Positions 34,614 to 43,749 are shown, counted from the first letter of the stretch. The stretch is 62,710 nucleotides of DNA from an uncultured Bacteroidales bacterium (GCA_949289565.1 CASEOO010000017.1:1-62710); one strand, 5' to 3'. The notes: a model not told the origin generated them from the letters alone. Numbers and translations are program-made.

Positions 34614-36509
34614 TTACTGCTCGTCAGGTCCCTGGTTGTCAGGTCCGTTCTGAGGTCCCTGAGGCCCTCCCTGGAATGGTCCCTGAGGTCCGCCCTGCCG
34701 AGCGCCTGCAGCTTTGGCCATGTCTTCCGATGCCGCGTGCCATGCTGCTTCGAGCTCGCTGTTGTATCTGTCGATATCTGAGATATTCTGGTTCTTGACG
34801 GCCTCTTTCAGGCTGTTCAGAGCAGACTCGATAGCGCCCTTCTTGTCGGCAGGAATCTTGTCGCCATATTCTTTCAGGTTCTTTTCAGTCTGGAAGCACA
34901 TGGCATCTGCGTTGTTTATCTTGTCGACCCTTTCCTTTTCAGCCTTGTCGGCGGCTTCATTGGCCTTGGCCTCGTCACGCATCCTCTTGATTTCGTCTTC
35001 GCTAAGTCCTGAGGAAGCCTCGATCCTGATATTCTGCTCCTTGCCGGTAGCCTTGTCCTTGGCTGACACATTCAGGATGCCGTTTGCATCGATATCGAAT
35101 GTCACTTCGATCTGAGGGACGCCCCTCGGAGCCGGAGCTATGCCGTCCAGGTGGAATCTTCCGATCTCCTTGTTGTCTTTGGCCATAGGCCTTTCTCCCT
35201 GGAGTACATGTATTTCTACTGAAGGCTGGTTGTCAGCCGCGGTAGAGAATACCTGCGACTTCCTGGTAGGGATGGTAGTGTTCGACTCGATGAGTTTGGT
35301 CATCACGCCTCCCAGAGTCTCGATACCGAGTGAAAGCGGGGTCACATCCAGCAGAAGCACGTCTTTCACGTCACCTGCAAGCACACCGCCCTGGATAGCT
35401 GCACCGATAGCTACGACCTCGTCAGGGTTTACGCTCTTGTTAGGAGCTTTGCCGAAGAATTTCTCCACGATAGCCTGAATGGCAGGGATACGTGTAGAAC
35501 CGCCCACAAGCAGAACTTCATCGATGTCTGAAGCTGTATATCCTGCGTCTGACAGTGCCTTGCGGCATGGCTCGATGGTCCTCTGGATGAGGTCGTCTGC
35601 GAGCTGCTCGAATTTAGCCCTGGTCAGAGTCTTTACCAGATGTTTAGGAATACCGTCCACCGGCATGATATACGGAAGGTTGATCTCCGTGGAAGTCTGG
35701 CTTGAAAGCTCTATCTTGGCTTTCTCGGCGGCCTCTTTCAGCCTCTGCAGTGCCATCGGATCTTTCTTCAGGTCGATGCCCCCGTTTTCTGCGGCGAACT
35801 CTGAAGCCAGCCAGTCTATGATCACCTGGTCGAAATCGTCACCTCCGAGGTGAGTGTCTCCATTGGTTGATTTCACTTCGAACACGCCGTCGCCAAGTTC
35901 CATGATGGATATATCGAATGTACCGCCTCCAAGGTCGTACACTGCTATCTTCATATCCTTGTTCTTCTTGTCAAGGCCGTATGCCAGGGCGGCTGCGGTA
36001 GGCTCGTTGATGATACGCTTTACATCTAGACCTGCGATCTTGCCGGCTTCCTTGGTAGCCTGTCTCTGTGAATCAGAGAAGTATGCCGGAACAGTGATGA
36101 CGGCTTCAGTGACATCCTGTCTCAGATATTCCTCGGCAGTCTTTTTCATCTTCTGAAGAATCATCGCCGAAATCTCCTGCGGAGTGTAAAGCCTTCCGTC
36201 GATGTCTACCCGAGGGGTATTGTTTTCGCCGCGGACTACCTTGTAAGGCACTCTCTCCACTTCCTTGGTCACCTGGTCGTAAGTTTCGCCCATGAACCTC
36301 TTGATGGAGAAGACTGTCTTGTGAGGGTTTGTGATAGCCTGCCTCTTGGCCGGATTGCCTATTTTCCTTTCGCCGCCGTCTGTGAAAGCGACTACGGAAG
36401 GTGTGGTTCTCTGACCCTCATTGTTGATGATGACGGCAGGTTCGTTGCCTTCCATGACTGCCACGCAAGAATTCGTGGTTCCCAAGTCAATACCAATAAT
36501 TTTTCCCAT
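34614..36509 (-). CDS. dnaK: Chaperone DnaK (Hsp70)
   Basis: The 631-residue protein has the nucleotide-binding domain ([14 protein letters not shown], the phosphate loop [21 protein letters not shown]), the linker [12 protein letters not shown], the substrate-binding domain and a helical lid. The tail is Gly/Pro/Gln-rich ([15 protein letters not shown]) and ends DEQ, unlike the usual EEVDDK-type tail. It folds and protects proteins with DnaJ and GrpE, which are not in this window. The leader has two 20-bp direct repeats and an imperfect palindrome that may be heat-shock control elements. Confidence 0.98.
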   Translation of the reverse strand: MGKIIGIDLGTTNSCVAVMEGNEPAVIINNEGQRTTPSVVAFTDGGERKIGNPAKRQAITNPHKTVFSIKRFMGETYDQVTKEVERVPYKVVRGENNTPRVDIDGRLYTPQEISAMILQKMKKTAEEYLRQDVTEAVITVPAYFSDSQRQATKEAGKIAGLDVKRIINEPTAAALAYGLDKKNKDMKIAVYDLGGGTFDISIMELGDGVFEVKSTNGDTHLGGDDFDQVIIDWLASEFAAENGGIDLKKDPMALQRLKEAAEKAKIELSSQTSTEINLPYIMPVDGIPKHLVKTLTRAKFEQLADDLIQRTIEPCRKALSDAGYTASDIDEVLLVGGSTRIPAIQAIVEKFFGKAPNKSVNPDEVVAIGAAIQGGVLAGDVKDVLLLDVTPLSLGIETLGGVMTKLIESNTTIPTRKSQVFSTAADNQPSVEIHVLQGERPMAKDNKEIGRFHLDGIAPAPRGVPQIEVTFDIDANGILNVSAKDKATGKEQNIRIEASSGLSEDEIKRMRDEAKANEAADKAEKERVDKINNADAMCFQTEKNLKEYGDKIPADKKGAIESALNSLKEAVKNQNISDIDRYNSELEAAWHAASEDMAKAAGARQGGPQGPFQGGPQGPQNGPDNQGPDEQ

Positions 36510-36542
36510 AATATGTTTCTCCTTTATTTATTTTCTTTTTCT

Positions 36543-36573
36543 GTCCTCCGGACAATTTCCGTGTCCTTCGGAC
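36543..36573. repeat. Two mini-hairpins in tandem in the dnaK leader
   Basis: GTCC-TCC-GGAC (36543-36553) and GTCC-TTC-GGAC (36563-36573) are spaced exactly 20 bp apart, and each is followed by AAT. The same kind of element, ATTGTCC-GCA-GGACAAT, occurs at 9187. Confidence 0.6.
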
Positions 36574-36678
36574 AATGTTCATATAATGTCTCTGTCATGC
36601 TCTCCGGAATCTTGTCCGTTCGAGATGACGACATCCCCAATATCGAAACCTGTGCCAATCTTCCAAAACCGCGGAAAT

Positions 36679-36693
36679 CTGACAAAATGGCAG
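36679..36693. promoter_or_regulatory. Imperfect palindrome upstream of dnaK
   Basis: CTGACAAAATGGCAG is a near-palindrome 170 bp upstream of dnaK and 91 bp upstream of the pseudouridine synthase gene. It could be a regulator site, but no protein is known to me that binds it. Confidence 0.3.
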
Positions 36694-36745
36694 ACGGAAT
36701 CCATTGTCTGGTGACAAGAATAATTTTTATTTCAGAGTAACTTGC

Positions 36746-36753
36746 TATATTTG
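36746..36753 (+). promoter_or_regulatory. Putative -7 box for the pseudouridine synthase
   Basis: TATATTTG, 30 bp before the ATG at 36784. Confidence 0.45.
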
Positions 36754-36783
36754 TCCGGACTTTGTTTCAAACAGAATTATCAG

Positions 36784-37506
36784 ATGCAGTACAGAAGATT
36801 ATCGGACGAGGAGTATCGGGACGCCGGAAGGCGCATATTGTATGAGGACAATCACCTGCTGGTGGTGAACAAGAGGGCAGGGGAGATCGTGCAGGCGGAC
36901 AAAACCAGCGACGAGACCCTGACAGATCTGTACAAGTCGTTCATTGCCATGCGCGATGCCAAACCGGGAAGCGTATTCGTGGGAGTGCCTCATCGCCTGG
37001 ACAGGCCTGTGAGCGGGATCACGATACTGGCGAAGACTTCCAAGGCGCTGGCCAGGCTGAACGAGATGTTCAGAACAGGCGGGATACATAAATATTATTG
37101 GGCGCTTGTATGTGCAGAGCCCCCGCAGCCGGAGGGAAAACTTTCGGGATATATCTGGAGAAACGAGGCGCAGAACAAATCATATATGTGCAGGCCCGGG
37201 GCGATGCGGAAAGATGCCAGGCTGGCGGAACTGGAGTACAGGCTTCTGTGCAAAACCGAAAGATACTGGCTGCTGGAAGTGAAGCTTCTGACAGGAAGGC
37301 ATCATCAGATAAGATGCCAGCTTTCCGATATGGGCTGTGTCATAAAAGGTGACCTGAAATATGGCGCTCCGCGTTCAAATCCTGACGGATGCATCAGCCT
37401 GCATTCCAGAAGGGTGAACTTCATCCACCCTGTCAAAAAAGAAGAAATGACCATAGAAGCACCCCTGCCTCAGTCCTGGGAGCATATCATCCCGCCTGAT
37501 TTGTAA
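36784..37506 (+). CDS. RluA-family pseudouridine synthase
   Basis: The 240-residue protein has the catalytic motif PHRLDRPVSGI (Asp in HRLDR) and the RluA signatures ILYEDNHLLVVNKRAGEIVQ and LLTGRHHQIRCQLSDMG. It lacks an S4 domain, so it is the short RluA/RluC catalytic core that isomerises uridine in RNA. Start 36784 is taken because conserved sequence begins there; an ATG 14 codons upstream overlaps the -7 box. Confidence 0.9.
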   Translation: MQYRRLSDEEYRDAGRRILYEDNHLLVVNKRAGEIVQADKTSDETLTDLYKSFIAMRDAKPGSVFVGVPHRLDRPVSGITILAKTSKALARLNEMFRTGGIHKYYWALVCAEPPQPEGKLSGYIWRNEAQNKSYMCRPGAMRKDARLAELEYRLLCKTERYWLLEVKLLTGRHHQIRCQLSDMGCVIKGDLKYGAPRSNPDGCISLHSRRVNFIHPVKKEEMTIEAPLPQSWEHIIPPDL

Positions 37507-37540
37507 CAATGTTTTCAGCAGGTCAGCGTCTGCAGATGTG

Positions 37541-38017
37541 CTACCGTCCCCATTCTGAAAACGGGTGGACGGAAAGCATGGAATTGTAGTAACGGCGGTC
37601 ACCGGTGACTTCTTTTCCGAGCCATGAAGGCCTTGTGAAAGGTGCGTCTTCGGATTCCAGTTCGATTTCGGCCATGACCAGGCCTGCATTTTCTCCGTAG
37701 AATTCATCCACTTCGAAGATCTTCCCGTCCACGGGAACAATGTATCTGGTCTTGTCTATTATTCCGCTCTGGCAGAGAAGAAAAAGATCTTTCGCGTCTT
37801 CGGCGGAGATTTCCTTTTCCCATTCATAACGGCTCATGCCGCTTGCGCTTCCTGCTCCTTTTATGGTCAGGAAACCTTTCTCATCCCACAGCCGGACTCT
37901 GACAGTCCTGCCGCTTTCCTTGCAGATGTATCCCTGTGTGAGTCTGTGGCTTTCAGCCGCCATATTCTTGAACGAGCTGTCCTTCACCAGAAACTTCCTT
38001 TCAATCTCAATATTCAT
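37541..38017 (-). CDS. CYTH-domain protein (inorganic triphosphatase-like)
   Basis: The 158-residue protein has the ExExK metal/triphosphate signature in NIEIERKFLVKD, then RTVRVRLWDEKGFLTIKG, RYEWEKEIS and AEIELES. It has the length of a single-domain bacterial CYTH (triphosphate tunnel) protein. Such proteins hydrolyse inorganic triphosphate or nucleoside triphosphates. It is the last of three minus-strand genes (gmk, nadD, this one), 43 bp after nadD. The start is MNIEIER, since the ten codons upstream are not family-like. Confidence 0.9.
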   Translation of the reverse strand: MNIEIERKFLVKDSSFKNMAAESHRLTQGYICKESGRTVRVRLWDEKGFLTIKGAGSASGMSRYEWEKEISAEDAKDLFLLCQSGIIDKTRYIVPVDGKIFEVDEFYGENAGLVMAEIELESEDAPFTRPSWLGKEVTGDRRYYNSMLSVHPFSEWGR

Positions 38018-38060
38018 AGTTTCCTGTCTATAGCATTCAGCAGGCAAGTCTTGCCTGCGG

Positions 38061-38681
38061 TCACATTATATAAGATGACATGTCGCGGCCTGCGGCGATG
38101 CCCTCCCGTATTTGCGTCGAGGAAATATCCACCATCGGAGCATCTTCCATCAGCATTATCCTGTATTTGCCGCGGCAATCCACGCCAGAGCCGCCGCCCT
38201 TTCCGCCGCGGCATTCTGACATCAGACTGTCGCGGAGTGCCTCCATGTCATATCCTTTCCGCGGATAGACTGCCGCTCCGTATTCTGTGAGAATGCGCCG
38301 GTAATCTTTCCATTTCCTGATGTCAGCCAGATTGTCAGCTCCCATAATCAAAGTAAATTCGTTCTCCGGTTCTCTGGCTTTCAGTGCATCCAGAGTTCTG
38401 ATGGTGTATTGCGGAGCAGGGAGATTCAGCTCTATGTCATCTACGTGTACGCTGAGTTCCGGGTGTCTGCTTACGGCATCCAATGCCGCCAAGTATCTTT
38501 CAGAGCCAGTTTCCACTTTCATGAATTCCTTGAACGGGCTTTGCGGCGATACGACCAGGTACACCATGCCGAAATCATGCTTGTGTGTCAGATACTTCAT
38601 GATGGCCAGATGGCCGACATGCAGCGGATTGAAAGTCCCTGTATATACTGCTATTTTCATCTTTTTGCAGCTATCCGTCAT
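38061..38681 (-). CDS. nadD: Nicotinate-nucleotide adenylyltransferase
   Basis: The protein is 206 residues, or 199 if it starts at MKIAVY (38660). It has the nucleotidyltransferase HxGH motif in GTFNPLHVGHLAIM and the C-terminal DISSTQIREGI motif (ISSTxxR). It adenylates nicotinate mononucleotide in NAD synthesis. The upstream ATG overlaps the gmk stop (ATGA), a coupled start, so I keep the longer version. A Gly-rich insert (GGKGGGSG) in the C-terminal third is unusual for the family and probably a surface loop. Confidence 0.93.
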   Translation of the reverse strand: MTDSCKKMKIAVYTGTFNPLHVGHLAIMKYLTHKHDFGMVYLVVSPQSPFKEFMKVETGSERYLAALDAVSRHPELSVHVDDIELNLPAPQYTIRTLDALKAREPENEFTLIMGADNLADIRKWKDYRRILTEYGAAVYPRKGYDMEALRDSLMSECRGGKGGGSGVDCRGKYRIMLMEDAPMVDISSTQIREGIAAGRDMSSYIM

Positions 38682-39268
38682 TTGGCCGCCGGCCTGGCAT
38701 CCCGGCGGACGAAGTCTCCTATCACTTTGTCAGCTTCCGCAAATGCTGTCTCCAGGTCTTCGTTTACCAGTGTATAGTCGAATTTTCCTCTGGCGAATTC
38801 AGTTTCTTCCGCAGCTTTCGACACCCTTTTTTCAATGGCCTCCGCTGTGTCTGTCCCCCGGCTCAGAAGACGCTCGCGCAGGCATTCCACTGAGGGGGCC
38901 TGTATGAAGATGGAGAGAGCCATGTCTCCGAAATATTTTTTCAGATTCACCCCGCCTTTGACGTCCACGTCGAATATTATTACGTGCCCCTTGCCCCATA
39001 TGCGGTCAAGCTCTGATTTCAGCGTTCCGTAAAAAGAGCCTGGGTAGACTTCCTCGTGTTCGACGAATTTGTTTTCTGAAATCATTTTCCTGAATTCGTC
39101 TGCAGAGAAGAAATAATATTCCCGGCCATTTTGTTCATTGCCCCTCGGGGCACGCGAGGTCGCTGATATGGAGAATTCCAGCTCGGGATACAGTTTGAGA
39201 ATGTGATTTACTATCGTGCTTTTCCCCGAACCGGACGGGGCAGAAAAAATTATGACCTTGTTCTGCAT
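38678..39268 (-). CDS. gmk: Guanylate kinase
   Basis: The 196-residue protein has a P-loop FSAPSGSGKSTI, the GMP-binding region SATSRAPRGNEQNGREYYF and the catalytic stretch VILFDVDVKGGVNLK-like (VIIFDVDVKGG). It phosphorylates GMP to GDP. It has normal length. It starts the gmk-nadD-CYTH transcript, with a TACCTTTG -7 box at 39292-39299, and its stop overlaps nadD. Confidence 0.97.
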   Translation of the reverse strand: MQNKVIIFSAPSGSGKSTIVNHILKLYPELEFSISATSRAPRGNEQNGREYYFFSADEFRKMISENKFVEHEEVYPGSFYGTLKSELDRIWGKGHVIIFDVDVKGGVNLKKYFGDMALSIFIQAPSVECLRERLLSRGTDTAEAIEKRVSKAAEETEFARGKFDYTLVNEDLETAFAEADKVIGDFVRRDARPAAK

Positions 39269-39291
39269 GGGATTTTTCCGTTTGTTTCCGG

Positions 39292-39299
39292 CAAAGGTA
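39292..39299 (-). promoter_or_regulatory. Putative -7 box for gmk
   Basis: TACCTTTG on the minus strand, 23 bp before the gmk ATG, with no clear -33 element. Confidence 0.5.
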
Positions 39300-39373
39300 C
39301 GACATTTATGCGAATCATTGTTCCTGTCAGGATAAATTGTCGGGATACTCTTTTTATTATTCCATAAAATTTG

Positions 39374-39381
39374 TATTTTTG
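39374..39381 (+). promoter_or_regulatory. Putative -7 box for fba
   Basis: TATTTTTG, 132 bp before the fba ATG. If used, it leaves a long structured leader. Confidence 0.5.
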
Positions 39382-39404
39382 CAAGGATTTGGGTTCGGGT
39401 ATGG

Positions 39405-39465
39405 TCTTTCGATGAAAGAGGGGAGAGGACTATTCAAAAGCCATTCTCATTGCGTCGGAGACGCA
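39405..39465 (+). other. Structured leader of fba with two short-loop stems
   Basis: TCTTTC-GAT-GAAAGA (39405-39419... the stem spans to GAAAGA) and TGCGTC-GGA-GACGCA (39451-39465) are perfect 6-bp stems with 3-nt loops in the fba 5' leader. No riboswitch class was recognised. Confidence 0.4.
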
Positions 39466-39513
39466 CCTGGATTCCGGCAAGAGACGAAATAATACTTTTA
39501 ATATATTAAGGTT

Positions 39514-40515
39514 ATGGTATCTTACAAATCACTCGGCCTGGTGAACACCAAGGAGATGTTCGCGAAAGCCATCAACGGGGGCTATGCTATCCCTGCATTC
39601 AATTTCAACAACATGGAGCAGCTTCAGGCTATCATCCAGGCTGCCGCGGCTACCAAGTCACCTGTGATTCTCCAGGTTTCCAAGGGAGCACGCAATTATG
39701 CAAACCAGACACTTCTCCGCTACATGGCTGAGGGTGCAGTAGAATATGCAAAGGAACTCGGCTGGGAAAATCCTCAGATCGTCCTCCATCTCGACCACGG
39801 TGATTCTTTCGAGCTCTGCAAGAGCTGCGTGGATATGGGATTCTCTTCAGTGATGATCGACGGCTCTCACCTTCCATACGATGAGAATGTGGCTCTGACC
39901 AAGAAGGTCGTGGAGTACGCTCATCAGTATGACGTGACTGTAGAGGGCGAGCTCGGAGTCCTCGCAGGTGTAGAGGATGAGGTTCAGGCAGAGCATCATA
40001 CCTACACAAGGCCAGAGGAAGTGGTTGACTTCACTTCGAAGACAGGCTGCGACTCTCTCGCCATCTCTATCGGAACATCGCATGGTGCATACAAGTTCAA
40101 GCCTGAGCAGTGCACCCTCGATCCTAAGACAGGACGCCTCGTTCCTCCTCCACTCGCATTCGACGTTCTCGACGGCGTGATGAAGGAGCTTCCAGGATTC
40201 CCTATCGTTCTGCATGGTTCTTCATCAGTTCCGCAGGAGTATGTGGACATGATCAACAAATATGGCGGAAACCTCGAGGCTGCTATCGGTATTCCTGAGG
40301 AAGAGCTCCGCAAGGCTGCCAAGTCCGCTGTCTGCAAGATCAACATCGACTCTGACTCACGTCTGGCCATGACTGCGGCTATCCGCAAAGTCTTCGCAGA
40401 GAAGCCTGCAGAGTTTGACCCTCGTAAATATCTTGGTCCTGCACGTGACGAGATGAAGAAGCTTTACGAGCATAAGATCATCAATGTATTGGGTTCTGAC
40501 GGGAAGGCCCTCTAA
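39514..40515 (+). CDS. fba: Class II fructose-1,6-bisphosphate aldolase
   Basis: The 333-residue protein has the class II zinc aldolase motifs: VLHLDHGDSFELC (His ligand and catalytic Asp), VEGELGVLAGVEDE, AISIGTSHGAYKF (His ligand), and VLHGSSSVP (His ligand). It cleaves fructose-1,6-bisphosphate in glycolysis and is the normal Bacteroidales form. Codon use looks strongly biased (AAG, CTC/CTT, GGT), as for highly expressed genes. A 132-nt leader precedes it, and a 19-bp hairpin follows 52 bp after the stop. Confidence 0.96.
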   Translation: MVSYKSLGLVNTKEMFAKAINGGYAIPAFNFNNMEQLQAIIQAAAATKSPVILQVSKGARNYANQTLLRYMAEGAVEYAKELGWENPQIVLHLDHGDSFELCKSCVDMGFSSVMIDGSHLPYDENVALTKKVVEYAHQYDVTVEGELGVLAGVEDEVQAEHHTYTRPEEVVDFTSKTGCDSLAISIGTSHGAYKFKPEQCTLDPKTGRLVPPPLAFDVLDGVMKELPGFPIVLHGSSSVPQEYVDMINKYGGNLEAAIGIPEEELRKAAKSAVCKINIDSDSRLAMTAAIRKVFAEKPAEFDPRKYLGPARDEMKKLYEHKIINVLGSDGKAL

Positions 40516-40567
40516 TCCGAAGCAGTATAGCGGTCATCTGCTTTATGCGCTTCGGCCATAGTGAATT

Positions 40568-40610
40568 ATTGGGGCAGTATTTTTTCGGACAGAAAAAATA
40601 CTGCCCCAAT
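40568..40610 (+). terminator. 19-bp perfect hairpin between fba and nitroreductase
   Basis: A 19-bp stem (40568-40586 with 40592-40610) has a 5-nt loop. The upper part is a run of six T pairing with six A, so it resembles a fba terminator. It ends only 11 nt before the AAGGAGG site of the next gene, so it may also affect that gene. Confidence 0.65.
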
Positions 40611-40633
40611 CAATAAATAATAAGGAGGTTCAT

Positions 40634-41173
40634 ATGGAATTGGATCAGATTCTTGAAAAGAGAAGAAGCATAAGGAAATATACAAAGGGCGCGAATGTGG
40701 CACCGGAACTGGTGAAGGAATTCGTGTCAGCCGCGCTGGAGGCTCCGTCCTGGAAAAATACGGAAACTGCACGCTATCATGTGGTGATGTCGCCGGAAAA
40801 GATCCAGGCACTGCGTGAGAACGCTTTCGGCGCCTGGAACCGGCAGTGTACCGAAAATGTGCAGGCTCTCGTAGTGACCACATTCGTGAAAAACATTTCA
40901 GGCTATCAGAAAGACGGCACTCCGGACAATGAACTTGAAAACGGATGGGGGATCTATGATGCCGGACTACAGAATTCTGTGTTTCTGCTCAAGGCTGCGG
41001 AAGCCGGAATAGACACCCTCGTCATGGGAATCAGGGATGCATCTGTCATCAGGGGGCTTCTCGGAATTCCTGAAGATGAAGCTGTCCTTTCCGTAATAGC
41101 CCTCGGGGAGAGGTCGGAGACACCGGACAAGCCTCACAGGAAGAACGTGGAAGATGTTGTGAAATTTTATTGA
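40634..41173 (+). CDS. Nitroreductase-family flavoprotein
   Basis: The 179-residue protein has the FMN-binding nitroreductase core: KRRSIRKYT, APSWKNTETARYHVV, DAGLQNSVFLLKAAEAG and ALGERSETPDKPHRK. It reduces nitro- or quinone-type substrates with NAD(P)H. The physiological substrate is unknown. It has an unusually strong AAGGAGG ribosome-binding site. bioB follows after 12 bp, so the two are probably cotranscribed. Confidence 0.9.
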   Translation: MELDQILEKRRSIRKYTKGANVAPELVKEFVSAALEAPSWKNTETARYHVVMSPEKIQALRENAFGAWNRQCTENVQALVVTTFVKNISGYQKDGTPDNELENGWGIYDAGLQNSVFLLKAAEAGIDTLVMGIRDASVIRGLLGIPEDEAVLSVIALGERSETPDKPHRKNVEDVVKFY

Positions 41174-41185
41174 CCGCATTTTCAG

Positions 41186-42232
41186 ATGAATAAGATGCTG
41201 AACCATGTCCAGTCTCAGGCCGGGCTGGCCGAAAATGCTGTTTCCGTGAATGATCTGATGAAGCTGGCGGACAGAGTCATCGCGACGGGAGAAGGTGTCT
41301 CGGAAACAGAGGCCATAAGGCTCGCCGAGGCATCGCTTGATGCTCTGGGAAATGCGGCAGAACGCATCACCAAGGCCTGCGCTTCGCGTAAATTCGACAC
41401 CTGTTCTATCATCAACGGGAAGTCGGGCCGATGTCCTGAGGACTGCAAGTGGTGTGCGCAGTCGGCTCATTATCATTCGCATATCCATGAATATCCGCTC
41501 GTTTCGTCTGAAAAGCTCATTGAGGCCGCGAAATTCAGCCAAGACAAGGGCATAGGGCGGTTTTCGATAGTCACCAGCGGGAAACGACTGAAGCCGGACG
41601 AAGTTAAGACGCTATGCTCTTCTGTCCGCGAGTTGTCGGCGGAGACAGATATAAAGCTGTGTCTGTCGGCCGGCCTGCTTTCTGAAGATGATTTGAAAGC
41701 TTTCCGCGAAGCCGGGATATCCAGGTATCACTGCAATCTCGAATCCGCTCACTCGTTTTTCGGGCGGCTATGCACTACGCACACGCAGGAGGAAAAGATA
41801 TCGACTCTGAAAGCTGCCGTGAGGGCCGGCCTTGAAATCTGTTCAGGCGGTATCATCGGAATGGGGGAGTCGCTTCAGCAGCGTATCGAACTGGCATTCA
41901 CCCTCAGGGAACTCGGAGTGAAGTCTGTCCCTGTAAACATCCTGTCTCCGATTCCGGGCACACCGCTCGAAAACCAGCCTCTCATTCCGGAAGAGGATGT
42001 CCTCCGGACAATAGCGATATTCCGTTTCATCCTCCCGGATGCCTTTTTGCGTTTCGCCGGAGGCCGGGCACGCCTGTCTCCGCAGGCCACTCTGGAAGCC
42101 TATCGTATCGGGATCAATGCGTCCATCATGGGTGACATGCTCACTACTGCCGGCGCAGACATAGATTCCGATATGGATCGCATCCGCGCCGCAGGTTACG
42201 GCCTGTCTACTTTGGAAAAAATGTTTAACTGA
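41186..42232 (+). CDS. bioB: Biotin synthase
   Basis: The 348-residue protein has the radical-SAM cluster CPEDCKWC, with SIINGKSGRC before it and HYHSHIHEYPLV after. The [2Fe-2S]-site regions appear in SRYHCNLESAH and in EICSGGIIGMGES, and the C terminus holds GGRARLSPQ. It inserts sulfur into dethiobiotin. Only bioB is present here, with no bioA/D/F, so biotin synthesis may be completed elsewhere or from imported dethiobiotin. Confidence 0.96.
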   Translation: MNKMLNHVQSQAGLAENAVSVNDLMKLADRVIATGEGVSETEAIRLAEASLDALGNAAERITKACASRKFDTCSIINGKSGRCPEDCKWCAQSAHYHSHIHEYPLVSSEKLIEAAKFSQDKGIGRFSIVTSGKRLKPDEVKTLCSSVRELSAETDIKLCLSAGLLSEDDLKAFREAGISRYHCNLESAHSFFGRLCTTHTQEEKISTLKAAVRAGLEICSGGIIGMGESLQQRIELAFTLRELGVKSVPVNILSPIPGTPLENQPLIPEEDVLRTIAIFRFILPDAFLRFAGGRARLSPQATLEAYRIGINASIMGDMLTTAGADIDSDMDRIRAAGYGLSTLEKMFN

Positions 42233-42287
42233 AAAATTCTTTCCGTGTCTGCTTTTTCAAGCTGGTACATTTACTTTCGGATGTATT

Positions 42288-43487
42288 TTAATTTGCTAGA
42301 ATATCAGTCATGAGACACATACGGCTGTTATGATAAGGACACTTCCAGAACCCGGCCTTGTCATCCTGGGTATTCACTGTCCCGTCGGCACGCAGACTCC
42401 AGAACCATTCGCCGCCGTTATGGTCGACGATATGTTTCTTTATGAATTCCCAGCAGTCTGCGGCTTTCGCCAAAGCGTCTTCACGGCCCGTGATCTGCCA
42501 TAGGTTGAAATATCCTACGACTGCCTCTGCCTGTACCCACCAGTGCCTGTCAGCGTCGACAGCTCCTGTATCTCCATGAAATTCGTAAATCATTCCTCCT
42601 CCCGGGATATAGCCTTCGGACGCAGCATCGGCGATGGCGATTACATCAGGAACCAGCTCTGATATCAGATCCTTGTCTCCTATGGCTGCGGCTGCATCGT
42701 ACAGCAGCCATGATGCCTCGATATCGTGACCATATGATAATATGTCATGGCTGCTGACCCAGTCCTCGTCGAAAAACAGCCGCAGATGTCCCGTTTCCCT
42801 GTCGAGAATCTTCTCACGGAATACGCCGATAAGATTCCGGAGCTGCTTTTCCAGCCGTGAATCCTTCCAGACCCTGTATAAAGCCGTGTAAGGCTCCAGA
42901 ATATGCAGATGCGTATTCATAGTCTTGCATTCGTTGATGTCCTTTTCGCTCAGTCTCATGTCTCCGATAGGGCTCCAGTCTTCGTTGAATGCTTCCAGAT
43001 AACCGTTCTTTTCTGTATCGAAACTATGATTTTCGATATCGTTGAAAAGCCGTACTGCATAGTTCAGGGCCTCGGCATCACCTGTGGCTCTGGCGTATTC
43101 GCTCAGTCCGTAGATGGCGAAGCCGAGTGCATAAATCTGCTTTTTTCTGTCGCATGGTTTCCCGTCCGGAGTCAGGCTCCAATACACCCCTCCGTATATC
43201 TTGTCGTAGAACCTGTCGATTATTTCCCTCTTAGCCCTCGTGGCCGTTTCCAGATACTCCGGCTTTCCGATAATCCTGTATGCGGCGGAGAATATCCACA
43301 GTATGCGCGCGTTGAGTATCGCGCCTTTTTCTGCGGCGGCATCTGTTTTTCCGTCCCCTGTAATCCGTGGCAGAAAACCTCCGTTCCTGTCATCCTTCAT
43401 CCTTTCCATCCAGAAAGGAAGTATGTTTCCCGTGAGTTCGGCATGCATCTCCTCCCTCATCTTCCGTATCATCATCCCTGTATCCAT
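42288..43487 (-). CDS. Mannobiose/cellobiose 2-epimerase (AGE family)
   Basis: The 399-residue cytoplasmic protein has the alpha/alpha-barrel AGE motifs: PFWMERMKDDRNGGFLPRI, NARILWIFSAAYR, YGGVYWSLTPDG, MNTHLHILEPYTALYR, SYGHDIEASWLL and HWWVQAEAVVGY, with catalytic His in the HLH and HDIE segments. In Bacteroides fragilis this enzyme converts beta-1,4-mannobiose to 4-O-beta-mannosyl-glucose, the substrate of the GH130 phosphorylase; a GH130 gene sits 16 kb away in the same locus (59054). It is divergent from the AraC regulator and has a minus-strand -7 box at 43560-43567. The stop is 55 bp after bioB's on the other strand. Confidence 0.9.
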   Translation of the reverse strand: MDTGMMIRKMREEMHAELTGNILPFWMERMKDDRNGGFLPRITGDGKTDAAAEKGAILNARILWIFSAAYRIIGKPEYLETATRAKREIIDRFYDKIYGGVYWSLTPDGKPCDRKKQIYALGFAIYGLSEYARATGDAEALNYAVRLFNDIENHSFDTEKNGYLEAFNEDWSPIGDMRLSEKDINECKTMNTHLHILEPYTALYRVWKDSRLEKQLRNLIGVFREKILDRETGHLRLFFDEDWVSSHDILSYGHDIEASWLLYDAAAAIGDKDLISELVPDVIAIADAASEGYIPGGGMIYEFHGDTGAVDADRHWWVQAEAVVGYFNLWQITGREDALAKAADCWEFIKKHIVDHNGGEWFWSLRADGTVNTQDDKAGFWKCPYHNSRMCLMTDILAN

Positions 43488-43559
43488 ATTGAATTATATT
43501 TGTTATTCCACTTGGCTTCAGGCAGGCCGGCGCCTGCGAGCATTGTTGATTTCCGTCAG

Positions 43560-43567
43560 CAAATATA
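43560..43567 (-). promoter_or_regulatory. Putative -7 box for the epimerase gene
   Basis: TATATTTG on the minus strand, 72 bp before the epimerase ATG, inside the 262-bp epimerase-araC divergent gap. Nothing else was recognised in that gap except the araC box at 43702. Confidence 0.45.
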
Positions 43568-43701
43568 ATATTATAGGTATAATCTCTGTCATGCCCGATG
43601 ACGATTCGTTCAAAGGTGATAAATAATTGATAAAAAAGTATCATTTTATAAATTATTACACTTGTATGCTGCCGCAATGGCCGATGTGCAATAAAAATGT
43701 T

Positions 43702-43709
43702 TATCTTTG
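43702..43709 (+). promoter_or_regulatory. Putative -7 box for the AraC regulator
   Basis: TATCTTTG, 40 bp before the ATG at 43750. Confidence 0.5.
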
Positions 43710-43749
43710 TGAAACGACTAATAATCATTGAATTTTAACCTTATTACTT

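Noticed and set aside
41186..42232. Biotin riboswitch or BirA box before bioB
   Set aside because: Only 12 bp separate bioB from the nitroreductase gene, which leaves no space for such an element. The upstream hairpin at 40568 does not resemble one.
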